Below, piece by piece: positions 6,654 to 7,316 of a stretch of DNA of 7,316 nucleotides. Origin of the DNA: Robiginitomaculum sp. (lineage in GTDB: Bacteria > Pseudomonadota > Alphaproteobacteria > Caulobacterales > Maricaulaceae). Under the pieces are notes generated by a model that was given only the letters and a program-made list of their open reading frames with translations, was not told where the DNA came from and did no database searches. Made by a program: the position numbers and the translations under genes. Within the stretch, counting starts at the first letter, position 1, and each line of letters begins with the position of its first letter. The stretch lies in contig JAKITZ010000118.1 of assembly GCA_021647805.1 (NCBI GenBank), positions 1 through 7,316 of the forward strand, read 5' to 3'.

Positions 6654-6944
6654 TTGTTAAAAATTCATATTCATGATCAGGCCGAGCAAGACATTGTTGA
6701 TATTTGGTATTACACGTTTGAAAAATGGGGTGAAGTACAAGCTGACAAATACCATGACCAGCTTGATCAAGAGTTCAGATTGATCGCTGAATTTCCAGCT
6801 ATCGGCAAGACATGTGATTATATACGAAAAGGCTATAGAAAATATCTTATAGGGAGCCATTTTGTTTTCTACCGTACCAGCAAAGCCAAGGTACATATCA
6901 TACGTGTATTGAACGAAAAAATGGATTATGAGCGGCATTTGTGA
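6654..6944 (+). CDS. parE: ParE-type toxin of the RelE/ParE superfamily
   Basis: A 96-residue protein with the full ParE pattern: opening beta strand KIHIHDQAEQDIVDIWYY (3-20), then W25-G26 and A30-D31-Y33, the helix ending L43-I44-A45-E46-F47-P48-x-I50-G51, G60-Y61-R62, the strand FVFYR (70-74), and the C-terminal signature I83-R84-V85-L86 then M90-D91-x(3)-H95-L96. ParE toxins characterised so far poison DNA gyrase, whereas RelE relatives cut mRNA; the C-terminal RVL...MD...HL favours the ParE side. The start is TTG 6654, one base after the antitoxin stop. No ATG or GTG in frame gives a normal-length N-terminus, and no strong Shine-Dalgarno is visible, so translation probably depends on coupling to the antitoxin. 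This would keep toxin output low. It appears full length with no disrupted motif. Confidence 0.93.
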   Translation: MLKIHIHDQAEQDIVDIWYYTFEKWGEVQADKYHDQLDQEFRLIAEFPAIGKTCDYIRKGYRKYLIGSHFVFYRTSKAKVHIIRVLNEKMDYERHL

Positions 6945-6955
6945 CAGGCCATAGC

Positions 6956-6980
6956 CGGACGGGGTTTATAACCCCGTTCG
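6956..6980. repeat. hairpin repeat copy 1 (GACGGGGTT/AACCCCGT), possible terminator of the TA operon
   Basis: Bases 6956-6966 pair with 6970-6980 (11 bp, one G-T wobble) around a TAT loop, 11 bases after the toxin stop. The stem is strong, but no T-run follows directly (CAATGGTTTAATTTTC), so it is at best an atypical terminator. The sequence recurs at 7030-7053, which favours a dispersed palindromic repeat. Confidence 0.7.
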
Positions 6981-7029
6981 CAATGGTTTAATTTTCTCTA
7001 GGATAAGCAATTTGATCAATTGAAACCAA

Positions 7030-7053
7030 CAGACGGGGTTCAAACCCCGTCTG
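7030..7053. repeat. hairpin repeat copy 2 (GACGGGGTT/AACCCCGTC)
   Basis: CAGACGGGGTT (7030-7040) and AACCCCGTCTG (7043-7053) are perfect 11-bp inverted arms with a 2-base centre. Core and right flank (CGTCTGGCAAT against CGTTCGCAAT in copy 1) show it is a second copy of the 6956-6980 element, 74 bases downstream. Confidence 0.75.
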
Positions 7054-7083
7054 GCAATAGGATCTTGGCGCGGGAACTACATA

Positions 7084-7113
7084 GCTGGCTTGCGGCTTTC
7101 GCCGGAATGACGG
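7084..7113. repeat. REP-like palindrome (GCTGGCTTGCGGCTTTCGCCGGAATGACGG type)
   Basis: TTGCGGC (7090-7096) and GCCGGAA (7101-7107) pair around TTTC with one mismatch and are followed by TGACGG. This resembles the widespread proteobacterial intergenic palindrome whose usual form ends in CTTTCGCCGGAATGACG. The mismatch suggests a slightly decayed copy. Confidence 0.55.
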
Positions 7114-7234
7114 CGTTTTTGGTATTTTACCGCGAGACAATTCCAGCCATTTTCGGCTGGCAAGCGCGACTGCGTGCCGGCAATCGTTTGCCGCGCCGTC
7201 GCAGGCGGTGCTTTAGCACTTTGCCGCGAGACAA
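7084..7234. repeat. two diverged direct copies of a GC-rich intergenic motif
   Basis: CCGCGAGACAA occurs at 7130-7140 and 7224-7234, 94 bases apart. The match extends left to 7118 and 7212 with only four differences, all transitions. Both copies also start with GCTGGC (7084-7089 and 7156-7161). The second copy is about 20 bases longer and contains nested stems: GCGAC/GTCGC (7166-7202) around CGGCAA/TTGCCG (7178-7193), and GTGC/GCAC (7208-7219). CCAGCC/GGCTGG (7143-7160) overlaps its left edge. Confidence 0.65.
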
Positions 7235-7316
7235 AAGAAGGGTGAACAAGGATCTTGTTTGCAATGATGCTTACCCCTCAATTAGCAATCATTGGCAAAG
7301 GTATTACTTCGAGCAA

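Larger units (their letters stand above)
6945..7316. other. 372-base intergenic block rich in palindromes, no convincing gene
   Basis: From the toxin stop to the window end I see only short open frames. The one open to the edge from ATG 7264 lacks a usable Shine-Dalgarno. The stretch is GC-richer than the genes from about 7066 to 7230 and is dominated by hairpins. A 6-bp stem AACAAG/CTTGTT (7245-7259) and a 7-bp inverted repeat CAATGAT/ATCATTG (7262-7294) lie near the right end. No tRNA, rRNA or CRISPR array is visible. Confidence 0.6.

Noticed and set aside
7264..7316. Open frame from ATG 7264 to the window edge
   Set aside because: Only 17 codons are visible, there is no properly spaced ribosome site, and part of the DNA forms an inverted repeat; cannot be supported.
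6945..7316. CRISPR array or tRNA in the repeat-rich right end
   Set aside because: The repeats are few, unequal in spacing and palindromic, with no regular spacers; no cloverleaf or acceptor end could be drawn.

Overview
The window reads as a piece of a Gram-negative, probably proteobacterial, chromosome. The evidence is three Sec-exported proteins with AxA-type signal peptides, Sel1/TPR repeats, a Phd/ParE-type toxin-antitoxin pair, and a REP-like palindrome of the 'TTTCGCCGGAATGACG' kind at the right end. Base composition of the genes is AT-leaning by eye (not counted), while the right-hand intergenic end is clearly GC-richer. An alphaproteobacterium is a reasonable guess, but nothing here proves it.

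Layout. Bases 1-455 hold no intact gene: a possible 21-codon C-terminal tail of an upstream gene (3-68), a small hairpin over its stop codon, and minus-strand text (about 155-405) that reads like a decayed coding remnant. Bases 456-6279 are a tight co-directional three-gene unit (gaps of 22 and 3 bp). It encodes a 633-aa exported Sel1-repeat protein with a duplicated two-cysteine domain, a 279-aa exported TPR protein, and a 1018-aa exported helical/coiled-coil protein ending in a serine-rich linker and a small two-cysteine domain. I cannot assign a known pathway to this unit. All three products should meet in the periplasm or at the envelope, and the helical-repeat proteins look like scaffolds or adaptors for the large third protein.

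Bases 6280-6397 hold a probable promoter/operator (8-bp inverted repeat) for the toxin-antitoxin operon at 6398-6944: a Phd/YefM-type antitoxin followed after one base by a ParE-type toxin with a TTG start. Bases 6945-7316 carry no convincing gene. They hold two near-identical hairpins built on GACGGGGTT/AACCCCGT, then a GC-rich block with a REP-like palindrome and two diverged direct copies of a motif ending in CCGCGAGACAA, bounded by a 9-bp direct repeat (AGGATCTTG).

The best candidate for something undescribed is the three-gene exported unit. The repeat block next to the toxin-antitoxin pair is the second point of interest.
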